Assembly (NCBI RefSeq): GCF_048541825.1
Contig: NZ_CP183332.1
Coordinates: 372,001 to 436,000 of the forward strand
Direction of reading: 5' to 3'
DNA: 64,000 nt
DNA from: Caulobacter sp048541825
GTDB lineage: Bacteria; Pseudomonadota; Alphaproteobacteria; Caulobacterales; Caulobacteraceae
A program made the translations under genes and the position numbers. The notes below the pieces were generated by a model. The model was not told where the DNA came from. It did not search any database and worked only from the letters and a program-made list of their open reading frames with translations. Positions 52,231-60,465 of this stretch are shown in pieces; positions within the stretch are counted from its first letter, which is position 1, and each line of letters opens with the position of its first letter.

Positions 52231-53321
52231 TAGCGAGCGGCCTTGCCATTGGCGTCGGTCGGCTTGACCAGATCGCCGTCGAGGGTGAAGGCCGAGCCGC
52301 CCAGCAGCACGCGCGAGCCAACGGGCGGGCCGTCGAGCAGTTCTACCCAGCCGCCGCCGCGCTGACCGGTGCGGACGGGCGCCTGGCGGGCGCGGTTGGA
52401 GGCGTCGACGGTGACCAGGGACGAGCCTTCGGCGTCATAGCGGATCGCGGTTTCGGGCGCGGCCTTCACCTTGCGGCCCGAGGCGGCGAAGATGGCGCGG
52501 CCAAAGCCGCCCGGGCGCAGGCCTGAATCGGTGGGCAGGCGCAGGCGCACCTTGCCCAGGCGCGTCGCCGCGTCGATGCGCGGACTGATCAGGCGCACGA
52601 CGCCCGACACCGAGCGGCCGTCGGGCAGCATGACCTGGGCCGATTGACCGACCGCGAGGGATGACAGCTGGGCGTCGCCCACCTCGGCGTCCAGCTCGAC
52701 CAGGCCGTCGCGGGCGATGCGGAACCAGGGCATGGTGGCCCCGCCCGAGATTTCGCCGGGGCGCACGGTGCGTTCCAGAACCCGTCCGCCCACCGGCGCG
52801 GTGATGGTCATGCGGCTCGAGCGCGTGCGCAGTTCGGCCAGGGCCGCTTCCTGGGCCTTGGCGGCATAGCGACGGCTTTCGATCTGTTCCTGGCTGAGGA
52901 CGCCCTGGCCGTCCAAGCCAGCGACGCGCGCGGCCTCGGCCTGGGCCTGGGCGGTCAGCGCCGCCTGCTGGGCGATCTGGGCGCGCAGCAGGGTGTCGTC
53001 CAGTTGGACCAGGGGCTGGCCGGCGCGGACATAGGCCCCTTCCTCGACATAGACCCGGGCCACGCGATAGCCGGCCAGCTCCGAGCCAACGGCCGCCTCT
53101 TCGCGCGGGACCAACTGGCCCGAGGCTTCGAACCCGGCGCCCAGCGGGCGGCTTTCAACGCGGCCGACGGTGACGGCGCGGGCCCCCTGGTTCGCGGCCG
53201 TGGCGGCGGCGGGCTCGTCCTTCTTGCCGCCGCAGGCGGTGAGGCCAACGGTCATTGTCATCAAGGCCGTTGTCAGGAGCAGGGTGGCGATCAGGGGGCG
53301 GTTCATCGGGGAGGATCTCAT
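52230..53321 (-). CDS. RND efflux periplasmic adaptor (membrane fusion lipoprotein)
   Basis: A 363-residue adaptor of the AcrA/HlyD type. The signal peptide ends in a lipobox (VGLTACGGKK), so it is a lipoprotein. The lipoyl half-motifs are VARVYVEEGAYVRAGQPLVQ and SSRMTITAPVGGRVLERTVR, with an alpha-hairpin between (LTAQAQAEAARVAGLDGQGV), then a beta-barrel region. ATG 53321 overlaps the upstream stop (ATGA), which decides the start; a second ATG lies at 53306. The frame continues open far upstream inside the nodT gene, but that is antisense-type noise. It links the pump to the outer-membrane channel. Confidence 0.93.
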   Translation of the reverse strand: MRSSPMNRPLIATLLLTTALMTMTVGLTACGGKKDEPAAATAANQGARAVTVGRVESRPLGAGFEASGQLVPREEAAVGSELAGYRVARVYVEEGAYVRAGQPLVQLDDTLLRAQIAQQAALTAQAQAEAARVAGLDGQGVLSQEQIESRRYAAKAQEAALAELRTRSSRMTITAPVGGRVLERTVRPGEISGGATMPWFRIARDGLVELDAEVGDAQLSSLAVGQSAQVMLPDGRSVSGVVRLISPRIDAATRLGKVRLRLPTDSGLRPGGFGRAIFAASGRKVKAAPETAIRYDAEGSSLVTVDASNRARQAPVRTGQRGGGWVELLDGPPVGSRVLLGGSAFTLDGDLVKPTDANGKAAR

Positions 53322-54805
53322 CGCGAAGAGGCTTTTTCGGGAAGGGCTTGGGGCGACCAGCCGCCGCCAAGCGCCTTGTAGGACTGGACGGCGCGTTGCA
53401 GGGCCTGGCCCCGCGCGCCGCTGAGAGCCGTGCGGGCGGCGCGCCAGGACTGTTCGATCTGCAGGGCCGATGTCAGGTCGGTCAGACCCGCAGCGTAGCC
53501 GCGACGGCTGGCCTCGTAGGCCGTGGCCGCGCGACGCTCGCCGGCGCTGAGCAGGGCGACCCGGCGCTGATCGGCCGACAGCTGGAGCAGGGCGCCCTCG
53601 GCCTCGCCGAACGCGGCCTGCACCGACCTCTCGTAGGTGATGGCGGCCTGCTCGGTGCGGGCATCCTGGGCGTCGATATCGGCCAGAAGCTTGGGGATGT
53701 TCAGCACAGGGATCGACAGGTCCAGGCCGATCGACCACGCCGAGCTGGTGGTCGAGGACGTGGCCCCCGGCGTCAGGAAGCTGGGCGAGATCGCCTTGGT
53801 CAGGCCAATACCCGGCGACAGGGTGAAGGTCGGGAACAGCGCCAGCTCGTTGACCTTGAGATTGGCCGAGGCTGAGGCCAGCCGGGCCTGGGATTCGCGG
53901 ACGTCGGGGCGGCGGGCCAGCAGGGTTCCGGGGATGGCGGCGGGCGCGGGCGGCGCATCGGCCAGTGCGGCAGGAACCGGCAGGCTGGCCAGGGGATCGA
54001 TCCCGCGCCCGACCAGGATCAGCAGGCTGCGGCGGGCGACCTGAAGCTCGGCCTCCAGGCTGGCGACCTGGGCCTCGGACTGGGCCAGATCCGCGGCGGC
54101 GCGGTCGGCGTCGGAGCTCGGCGACAGCCCGCGCGTGGCGCGTGTTCCGGCCAGGTCGGATAGCGACCGGGCGATGCGGGCGCTCTCGCGAGCGTCTTCC
54201 AGCTGCACGGCCAGGACGCGAGCCTGAAAATAGGACTGGGCGACATTGGCGGCCAGGGCGGCGCGCGCGCCTTCATAGGCAAAGCGACTGGCGGCCAGAT
54301 CGTTGTTGACCACCCCCATGGCGGCGCGGCGGCGGCCGATCAGGTCCAGTTCCCAGCTGACGTCGAAACTGGCGCGGTAGCTTTCGCTGTCGCCGCTCTG
54401 GGTAAAGCCGCCCGGACCGCTCTGGTCGACGATATCGGTGCTGGTGCGACTGGCTGAGCCGGTCAGCGGCGTGGAGGGAATATAGAGCTGCCGCACCTGG
54501 CCCCGGCGCACGGCGCGGGCCTCGTCCAGGCGCGCGGCGGCCAGGCGGGCGTCCTGGCTCTGCTCCAGGGCGGTGTCCACCAGCTGGGTCAGGGCCGGAT
54601 CGTTGAACACCGTCCACCAGCGGTCCAGCGTCTGGTCGGGCAGGGGAGCCCCGGCTGTGACCTCATAGGCGGCGGGCAAGCGGGTTTCGGCTGTGTGGCG
54701 TGGGGCGGTCGCGCAACCGGCCAAGGCCAGTCCCGTCAGGGCCAAGGCCATAGCCGACATGCTCGCGCCCGACCTGAGCCGCGGGCCGGTCTTGCTAGGA
54801 TTCAT
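53318..54805 (-). CDS. NodT-family outer-membrane efflux lipoprotein
   Basis: About 495 residues of the TolC-like OMF/NodT family. The signal peptide ends in the lipobox LALAGCATAP. The two repeats typical of the family carry RWWTVFNDPALTQLVDTALE, and later LLARRPDVRESQARLASASA and VSWELDLIGRRRAA. It forms the trimeric exit duct. ATG 54805 (20 bases after the marR stop) gives a normal lipoprotein signal; ATG 54850 would overlap marR and add 15 residues. Its stop overlaps the adaptor start. Confidence 0.92.
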   Translation of the reverse strand: MNPSKTGPRLRSGASMSAMALALTGLALAGCATAPRHTAETRLPAAYEVTAGAPLPDQTLDRWWTVFNDPALTQLVDTALEQSQDARLAAARLDEARAVRRGQVRQLYIPSTPLTGSASRTSTDIVDQSGPGGFTQSGDSESYRASFDVSWELDLIGRRRAAMGVVNNDLAASRFAYEGARAALAANVAQSYFQARVLAVQLEDARESARIARSLSDLAGTRATRGLSPSSDADRAAADLAQSEAQVASLEAELQVARRSLLILVGRGIDPLASLPVPAALADAPPAPAAIPGTLLARRPDVRESQARLASASANLKVNELALFPTFTLSPGIGLTKAISPSFLTPGATSSTTSSAWSIGLDLSIPVLNIPKLLADIDAQDARTEQAAITYERSVQAAFGEAEGALLQLSADQRRVALLSAGERRAATAYEASRRGYAAGLTDLTSALQIEQSWRAARTALSGARGQALQRAVQSYKALGGGWSPQALPEKASSR

Positions 54806-54824
54806 CTGCCAGTACTCGGGCGCG

Positions 54825-55364
54825 CTAGGGAACAATGGGGGAGGCGTCATCGGGCTCAGTCGGTTCGGGACACAGGGGCGGTAGCCCCGAGGCTTGGAGG
54901 TAGATATCGACGACTTGGTCCAGAAAGGTCTCGATGGCGCGGCGTTCGGCGGGGTCGAGGTCAGAAATCACGCCGCTCAGGGCATCGAGCATCGGCGCCA
55001 GTAGCGCGAAGGCCCGCACCTCCGAAGCCTCCACCGGAACGACGAAGATTTTGCGACGATCGATGGTCTTTCGCTCGCGGGTGACATGGCCGGCGCGCTC
55101 CAGACGGTCCACGATCTGGGTGGCGGCAGCGGTCGTCACCTTCAGCTGACTGGCAAGTTGGCTGGGCGTCAGGGTGCGTGCATCGATCAACAGTTCCATC
55201 GCCGCCATGTCGGTGACGTTGACCCCCAGGGTTTCGCCGATCTTCTTGCTGATCTCGAGGTTCAGAAACGAGATCGCCTTCAGGCGCTGCATGATCGGGT
55301 CGTGCAGCCTGTCGGCATAGGCGGCGCGGGGCGCGCATTCGGACGGTCCTGAATCGCCAATCAT
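54825..55364 (-). CDS. MarR family transcriptional regulator
   Basis: A 179-residue winged-helix regulator. The HTH is LTPSQLASQLKVTTAAATQI followed by VDRLERAGHVTRERKTIDRR and KIFVVPVEASEV (wing). MarR proteins repress efflux genes until a phenolic or drug ligand binds. It is the first gene of the nodT-acrA-acrB operon and probably controls it. A TAAGCAACTTA palindrome lies 17 bases before its start. Confidence 0.92.
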   Translation of the reverse strand: MIGDSGPSECAPRAAYADRLHDPIMQRLKAISFLNLEISKKIGETLGVNVTDMAAMELLIDARTLTPSQLASQLKVTTAAATQIVDRLERAGHVTRERKTIDRRKIFVVPVEASEVRAFALLAPMLDALSGVISDLDPAERRAIETFLDQVVDIYLQASGLPPLCPEPTEPDDASPIVP

Positions 55365-55380
55365 GTACGGGGATTATCAT

Positions 55381-55395
55381 TAAGCAACTTAGCAA
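55381..55395. promoter_or_regulatory. Candidate MarR operator
   Basis: TAAGCAACTTA (TAAG/CTTA arms, CAA centre) at 55381-55391, followed by a second AGCAA direct repeat ending at 55395, lies directly upstream of marR. Binding by MarR is inferred from position only. Confidence 0.3.
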
Positions 55396-55840
55396 TCAAG
55401 GCGCTTAGGGATGTTCCGCCCCCGGACCGACGTTCACTTGCCTTCAGCAGGCGTAGCCGATCGTGGCCGCCTTCCCGGCTCCTGGCCACGACAGGCTTGG
55501 CCGGATGAAGGCGGTTCGCGCGTTCACGCGACAGACAGTTGCGTCCCTTGGAAACATACCGCATCATCGAAACAGGCGTTCGGATTCAGGTTCGGGGCCC
55601 GCCTTGCGCCGTTGTGTGAGGCAGTAGGCTTGCGTTTTCCGGTATCCGGCTCAGGGAGATCCCAGGCGTGTCGGTTGGGTGCGGTGCATCATCAGGTTTC
55701 GAAAATGCTGCGGCGCCAGATTTCGCTCTCGATGGCGTGATTTGGCCAGAGACCTGCCTTGCAAGGCGTCCAGACGACTGAGATCGACCACGGCCCCCTA
55801 AAAATAAGCACCAAAAAAGCAAACGAGGGAGGGAAGCATA
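55396..55840. other. Intergenic region before TonB-dependent receptor
   Basis: About 445 bases. The right end holds a purine-rich ribosome site (GAGGGAGGGAAGCATA) for the receptor. No short ORF with a ribosome site and coding-like codons found. Confidence 0.35.
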
Positions 55841-58825
55841 ATGAAAAGAACCGTGTTCCTGCGCGGCGGCTCGTCACTGGCGTTGGCCATCGCCCTAAGC
55901 GCCGGGGCGGCTCACGCCCAGACCCGGCCTGACACCACGCCCACTGAGGTCGAGGAAGTCGTCGTCACCGGCTCGTTCATCCGTGGCACGCCTGAGGATG
56001 CCGCCCTGCCGGTCGACGTGATCGGCGCCGAAGAGCTGCAGAAGCGAGGCTCTCCCTCCACCGTTGAACTGCTCAAGGCGCTGTCGGTTTCGAACGGCGT
56101 GCTGGGCGACACCAACCAGTTCGACAGCCGCGCCCAGGGGTCAGAAGGCTCCGGTTCGGTCAATCTTCGCGGCCTTGGCTCGCAGCGCACCCTGGTGCTG
56201 CTGAACGGCCGCCGCCTGGCGATCAACCCGTTCGGCGCCGCCGGCGCCGGCATCGTCGACACCAACATCATCCCCGCCGCCGCCATTGGTCGCCTTGAAG
56301 TGCTCAAGGACGGCGCGGCGGCGACCTATGGCTCGGACGCCATCGCCGGCGTCGTCAACTTCATTACCAAGAAGAACTTCAGCGGCCTGGAAGTGGGCGC
56401 CGACTACCGGATGATCGACGGCTCGGACGGCGACTACAGCCTCAACGCCACTTTCGGCAAGGTCTGGGACAACGGCAATCTGCTTGTCAGCGCCGGCTGG
56501 CAGCACCGCTCCAAGCTCAGCGTCGCCGAGCGCGACTGGGCCAACACGCCCTATCTTGCCAATCCGGAAGCCGGCTATTCTGCGGCGGGCAGCCCCTCGA
56601 CCTTTATCCCTCTGGCCAGCTCCACAAACGCCATGCGCGATCCGGCCTGCGGCGGTCTCGGCGGCTTCCCGGGCTTCAGCGGCCTGACACCGGTCTGCTA
56701 CTGGAAATACACGCCCTTCGACAATCTCGTGGAGAAGTCGGACGGCATCCAGGTCTATGGCGAGGTCAATGCCGACCTGTCGGACAAGACCAGGTTCCAT
56801 GTCGAGGTTCTCTACGCCCACACGGACGTTCCCGACTGGAACACCTCGCCGTCCTATGCGGCGCTAGCCGTTCCAACGGCTGAAGCCTCGGCCATTCCCG
56901 GACGCTTCGTCGTGCCGGCCAGCAATCCTGGTCTGCAGGCCTTCATCGCCGCCAATCCCACGGTCAGCCTAACCAGCCTGGTCAATGGAACCCAGTCCAC
57001 CGCTCCGGGCTCGATCTTCGCCTTTGGCGCGCTCAACGTCGCCAACCGGCCGTTCGGCATCGGCGGCAATCCGGCTTTCGACTACGGCCCGTCGATTGGC
57101 TCGCGCAGCTTTGACGCGTTCCGGGTGTCTGGTGACCTGAAGGGCGAATTCGATAACGGAATCGGCTGGGAAATGGCCCTGACCTATTCCCAGCAGATCG
57201 GCATTCGGACCGGTTACGACACCCTGGTGAACCGATATGCCCTGGCCCTGCAGGGCCTGGGTGGTCCGACCTGCGACAGCAACTCAAGCCTGCCTGGCAT
57301 TCAGGGCACGGCCGGGGTCGGCGGTTGCATGTACTTCAACCCCTTCGCCAGCGCGATCCCCAGCAATGCCATCACCGGCGTCGCCAACCCGGCCTACAAC
57401 TCGTCCCTGGCGATCAACAAGGACCTCGCCAAGTGGTTCTTCCAGAAGCTGTCGACCAAGCAGTCCTCGCGACTGTTCGTTGGTGAGGCGGTGCTGAACG
57501 GCAAGACCGCCATCACCCTGGCGGGCGGCGACGTGGCCTGGGCGGCGGGTGTCCAGTATCGCCGCACCTATTTCAAGGCTGACTATAACGACATCAGCAA
57601 CGCGGCGATCAATCCGTGCGTCAACACGCCCGACTTCGGCGTCACGACCTGCACGGGCTCGCAGCGCAACGGCCCCTTCATGTTCCTGGGCGTGGGCAAC
57701 GAGGCCGACAACCAGTCTGACGTGATGGCCGCGTTCGGCGAACTGTCGGTGCCGGTGACCGACAGCTTCCAGGTGCAACTGGCGGCCCGCTTCGAGGACT
57801 ATGGCGGCGCGGTGGGCGACACCTTCAATCCGAAGATCTCGGCGCGCTGGCAGGCCCTGCCCTGGCTGGCCGTGCGCGGTTCAGCCGGCTCTACCTTCCG
57901 CGGGCCGCCAGATCCGATCACCACCACCACCTCGGTGACCTCGCTGCAAAGCATCCTGGGCACGTTCCGGGCCGTCGACATCTTCGGCAACCCCAACCTG
58001 GATCCGGAAAAGGCCAATACCTACAATGCCGGCCTGCTGTTCAAGGCGGGCAACCTGAAGGCCAGCATCGACTACTTCCAGTTCGACTTCAAAAACCCGA
58101 TCGTCACCGAACCAGTGGCGGGCATCGTCAACACCCTCTATCCGAACGGCGCCACGGGGGCCAATAACTGCGCGCTCTATCCGACCCTGGCCGCGCGGTT
58201 TACCTTCAACGGCGCCTGCGGCCCGCCGACCACGATCGCCCGCCTGAAGACCAACTACATCAACGGCGCAGCGGTGAAGAACTCGGGCTTCGACTTCTCG
58301 GTCGACTACCGGTTCGACAACGTCCTGGGCGGGGATCTCTCGGTCGGCGGCAACGCCACCTACATCGCCGAATACAAGGTCGGCGCCACCAGCGTCGAGG
58401 GCGTGGTGGTCGAGAAGGCCTTCGACGCTGTCGGCCTGCTGAACTACCAGACCACGGTCGTGCCGATCCCGCAGTGGAAGGGCGACATCCATGGCGAGTG
58501 GAGCATGGGGCCGCACAATGTGCGCCTGACGGTCCACTATATCGACTCCTACACCGACCAGCGCACGGCGCCCTTCGCGGCCAACGCCTACAAGGACACC
58601 ACGGGCGCAGGCGTGCAGATCACCAACGGCAAGACGATCGACGCCCAGGTCCTGACCGATCTGGCCTATCGCGTCTTCCTGCCCTGGGACACCACGCTCA
58701 CTGCGGCGATCACCAACCTGTTCGACAAGGATCCGTCCTACGCCCGTCTGGACCTCGGCTACGACCCCTTCACCGGGGATCCGCTGGGCCGGACCTACAA
58801 GGTGGGTCTGCGCAAGAAGTTCTAG
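55841..58825 (+). CDS. TonB-dependent outer-membrane receptor
   Basis: A 994-residue beta-barrel receptor. The signal peptide ends AGAAHA before QTRPDTTPTEVEEVVVTGSF; the EEVVVTGS stretch is the usual TonB-box area. The plug has LPVDVIGAEELQKRGSPSTV, NLRGLGSQRTLVLLNGRRLA and VLKDGAAATYGSDAIAGVVN. The barrel ends with GRTYKVGLRKKF, a terminal Phe. No N-terminal STN signalling domain, so it is a transport-only receptor. This GSFIRGTP class is common in Caulobacterales for sugars or complex ligands; ligand unknown. It may be controlled by the convergent double-TetR regulator. Confidence 0.95.
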   Translation: MKRTVFLRGGSSLALAIALSAGAAHAQTRPDTTPTEVEEVVVTGSFIRGTPEDAALPVDVIGAEELQKRGSPSTVELLKALSVSNGVLGDTNQFDSRAQGSEGSGSVNLRGLGSQRTLVLLNGRRLAINPFGAAGAGIVDTNIIPAAAIGRLEVLKDGAAATYGSDAIAGVVNFITKKNFSGLEVGADYRMIDGSDGDYSLNATFGKVWDNGNLLVSAGWQHRSKLSVAERDWANTPYLANPEAGYSAAGSPSTFIPLASSTNAMRDPACGGLGGFPGFSGLTPVCYWKYTPFDNLVEKSDGIQVYGEVNADLSDKTRFHVEVLYAHTDVPDWNTSPSYAALAVPTAEASAIPGRFVVPASNPGLQAFIAANPTVSLTSLVNGTQSTAPGSIFAFGALNVANRPFGIGGNPAFDYGPSIGSRSFDAFRVSGDLKGEFDNGIGWEMALTYSQQIGIRTGYDTLVNRYALALQGLGGPTCDSNSSLPGIQGTAGVGGCMYFNPFASAIPSNAITGVANPAYNSSLAINKDLAKWFFQKLSTKQSSRLFVGEAVLNGKTAITLAGGDVAWAAGVQYRRTYFKADYNDISNAAINPCVNTPDFGVTTCTGSQRNGPFMFLGVGNEADNQSDVMAAFGELSVPVTDSFQVQLAARFEDYGGAVGDTFNPKISARWQALPWLAVRGSAGSTFRGPPDPITTTTSVTSLQSILGTFRAVDIFGNPNLDPEKANTYNAGLLFKAGNLKASIDYFQFDFKNPIVTEPVAGIVNTLYPNGATGANNCALYPTLAARFTFNGACGPPTTIARLKTNYINGAAVKNSGFDFSVDYRFDNVLGGDLSVGGNATYIAEYKVGATSVEGVVVEKAFDAVGLLNYQTTVVPIPQWKGDIHGEWSMGPHNVRLTVHYIDSYTDQRTAPFAANAYKDTTGAGVQITNGKTIDAQVLTDLAYRVFLPWDTTLTAAITNLFDKDPSYARLDLGYDPFTGDPLGRTYKVGLRKKF

Positions 58826-58848
58826 TTCTCGCTGGAGCGATCAAGACG

Positions 58849-58885
58849 GAAGCGCGCCCTTCGCGGGGCGCGCTTCTTTCGTTTT
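58849..58885 (+). terminator. Intrinsic terminator after TonB-dependent receptor
   Basis: Stem GAAGCGCGCCC/GGGCGCGCTTC (58849-58859 with 58866-58876), followed by TTTCGTTTT. It lies between convergent genes. Confidence 0.9.
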
Positions 58886-58897
58886 GGGGGGTGACGG

Positions 58898-60127
58898 TTA
58901 ACGCGTGAACACGCCCATCAGCAGCGGACGCGCGAACAGTTCGGCCGCTTCGTCCCGCTCGACCCCAGGCACCCAGGCGCCCAGAGAGGCGGCGGCGTTG
59001 AGCATCGAATTGATCATGTGGGCGGCGATCATAGGATCGACGGGTCGGATCGAGCCGTCGGCGATGCCGTCCGAGATCATTGCCGCGAACCGTTCGGAGC
59101 CCCGGCCATAGCCCTCGGCCATGTCGTGGCGGATATCGGTGGGCAGGGCGCCCATCGACGAAGCGCGCAGCAGGGGGCCGTGGTCCGACAACTGATAGGC
59201 CACCAGGGTCGCGGTGGCGGCGGCCACCTGGTCCCAGGACGATCCCTTGCTGGCGCGGGCGTCGACCTGCGACTTGCGGGTCACGGCGAAGGTGCGCTGG
59301 AAGCACTCCACCACCAGGGCGTCCTTGTCCTCGTGGTGGTGGTAGAATGAACCCTTGGTGACATTCAGCGCCGCCGAGATGTCCTCGACCGAGGCGCCGC
59401 GATAGCCGCGTTGATTGATCAGCCGGGTAGCGGCGACCAGGAAGGTCTCTCGCCATTCCTGGCCCTCGGACGAGACCGGGGTCGGATCGGGCAGGGCGGT
59501 TGGCGTCCAGGCGCGGCCGGGCGCGGCCAGGCCGCCGATCAGGATGTCGTAGATCTTGTCGCGGACGCGTTCATAGTCGTCCGGATCGTAGCGTCGCAGC
59601 CAGGTGCCAGACCAGAACACCTGCTCCATCAACAGGTGGGTGCGGGCGTTGCGCTGGCGCTTTTCCAGATGCTCGAAGCCCTCGCCCTCGAAGAAGCCGC
59701 GCACGCGGCGGAACAGGTCGTTGAAGGCGTTGGAGACCGACGAGCGCAACGGCTCCTTCAGGGCCTTGATCTCGGTGAAGCTGGTCAGGGGCGTCGCCTC
59801 GCCAAGTCGCACGCGCCGGTTCAGATCGAGATACAGATCGATGAAGGTCTTGAGGCGCGAGGGCGGATCGGGCTGGGCCGCCGCCTGGGCGATCATGGCG
59901 TCGAACCGCTCCAGGCCGCGCATGAAGCAGGCGGCCGCCAGATCGTCCTTCTTGCGGTAATAGTAGGTGACGCTGGTAGTGATCAGGCCCACGCGGGCGG
60001 CGACGTCGGCCAGGGTCATGCCGCGCACGCCCTGACGGTTGAGGATCGCCGTGGCCGCCGCCAGGATGGCTTCCTTCTTGCGCGCATAGCGCGCCGTGGC
60101 CACGCCCGCGATCCGTCCATCATCCAT
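58898..60127 (-). CDS. Double-domain TetR family regulator
   Basis: A 409-residue protein containing two TetR units in one chain. The first HTH (about 16-62) has GMTLADVAARVGLITTSVTY then YYRKKDDL. The second (about 224-272) has GASVEDISAALNVTKGSFYH then HHEDKDAL. Each is followed by an all-helical ligand domain of about 140 residues. Ordinary TetR proteins are about 200 residues and dimerise, so this chain may fold as a single-chain pseudo-dimer able to read an asymmetric operator. It is convergent with the receptor gene and divergent from the serine hydrolase gene. Confidence 0.9.
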   Translation of the reverse strand: MDDGRIAGVATARYARKKEAILAAATAILNRQGVRGMTLADVAARVGLITTSVTYYYRKKDDLAAACFMRGLERFDAMIAQAAAQPDPPSRLKTFIDLYLDLNRRVRLGEATPLTSFTEIKALKEPLRSSVSNAFNDLFRRVRGFFEGEGFEHLEKRQRNARTHLLMEQVFWSGTWLRRYDPDDYERVRDKIYDILIGGLAAPGRAWTPTALPDPTPVSSEGQEWRETFLVAATRLINQRGYRGASVEDISAALNVTKGSFYHHHEDKDALVVECFQRTFAVTRKSQVDARASKGSSWDQVAAATATLVAYQLSDHGPLLRASSMGALPTDIRHDMAEGYGRGSERFAAMISDGIADGSIRPVDPMIAAHMINSMLNAAASLGAWVPGVERDEAAELFARPLLMGVFTR

Positions 60128-60465
60128 ACGCAGGACCCCCGAAGCACCGTTTTACGCCGGTTGCTCGACTACTTGATGCAATTTAGGCGCGTCGAGAGGC
60201 GGCGCAAAGGCCGCGCCTCGATTATCTCGACAATAACAGGCCTTCGGATCCGGCGTTTTTCAGCTTTGTTGCAGAACGCCGATCGGCTGGGCGCCTTCGA
60301 CGTCTTCTTGGGCGGCCTTGTTGCTCAGGTCCTTGCCCATCGGTGTTCCCTCGTTTTCAATAACCCTGCGCGGGACGCGTAGAGCGAACATCGCTTCACA
60401 AGGTCTCGTCGCCAACAAAGACAACGCCCTCCCTGCGGGGGCGGTCGCAGGGGAGATGTAGAATC
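60128..60465. other. Divergent region between double-TetR and serine hydrolase genes
   Basis: 338 bases. It contains the small minus-strand ORF at 60260-60340, an AT-rich segment with TTATCTCGACAATAA (possible operator) near 60220-60236, and the ribosome site GGGGAG before the hydrolase GTG. Confidence 0.4.
60260..60340 (-). CDS. Putative 26-residue peptide upstream of double-TetR gene
   Basis: A short ORF, ATG 60340 to TGA 60260, encoding 26 residues (MGKDLSNKAAQEDVEGAQPI then GVLQQS). GAGGGAACACCG gives a well-spaced ribosome site. About 19 of 25 internal codons end in G or C, as real genes here do. It is on the same strand as the double-TetR gene, 132 bases upstream, and could be a leader peptide, a signalling peptide or a small protein. 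No family recognised. Confidence 0.5.
   Translation of the reverse strand: MGKDLSNKAAQEDVEGAQPIGVLQQS

Noticed and set aside
53322..53738. Upstream extension of the adaptor (acrA-like) gene
   Set aside because: It lies inside nodT in another frame. The ATGA overlap and lipoprotein signal fix the start at 53321.
60260..60340. The 26-codon ORF as a lasso-peptide precursor
   Set aside because: No lasso B or C maturation genes are nearby, and the peptide is shorter than known precursors and lacks the leader pattern.
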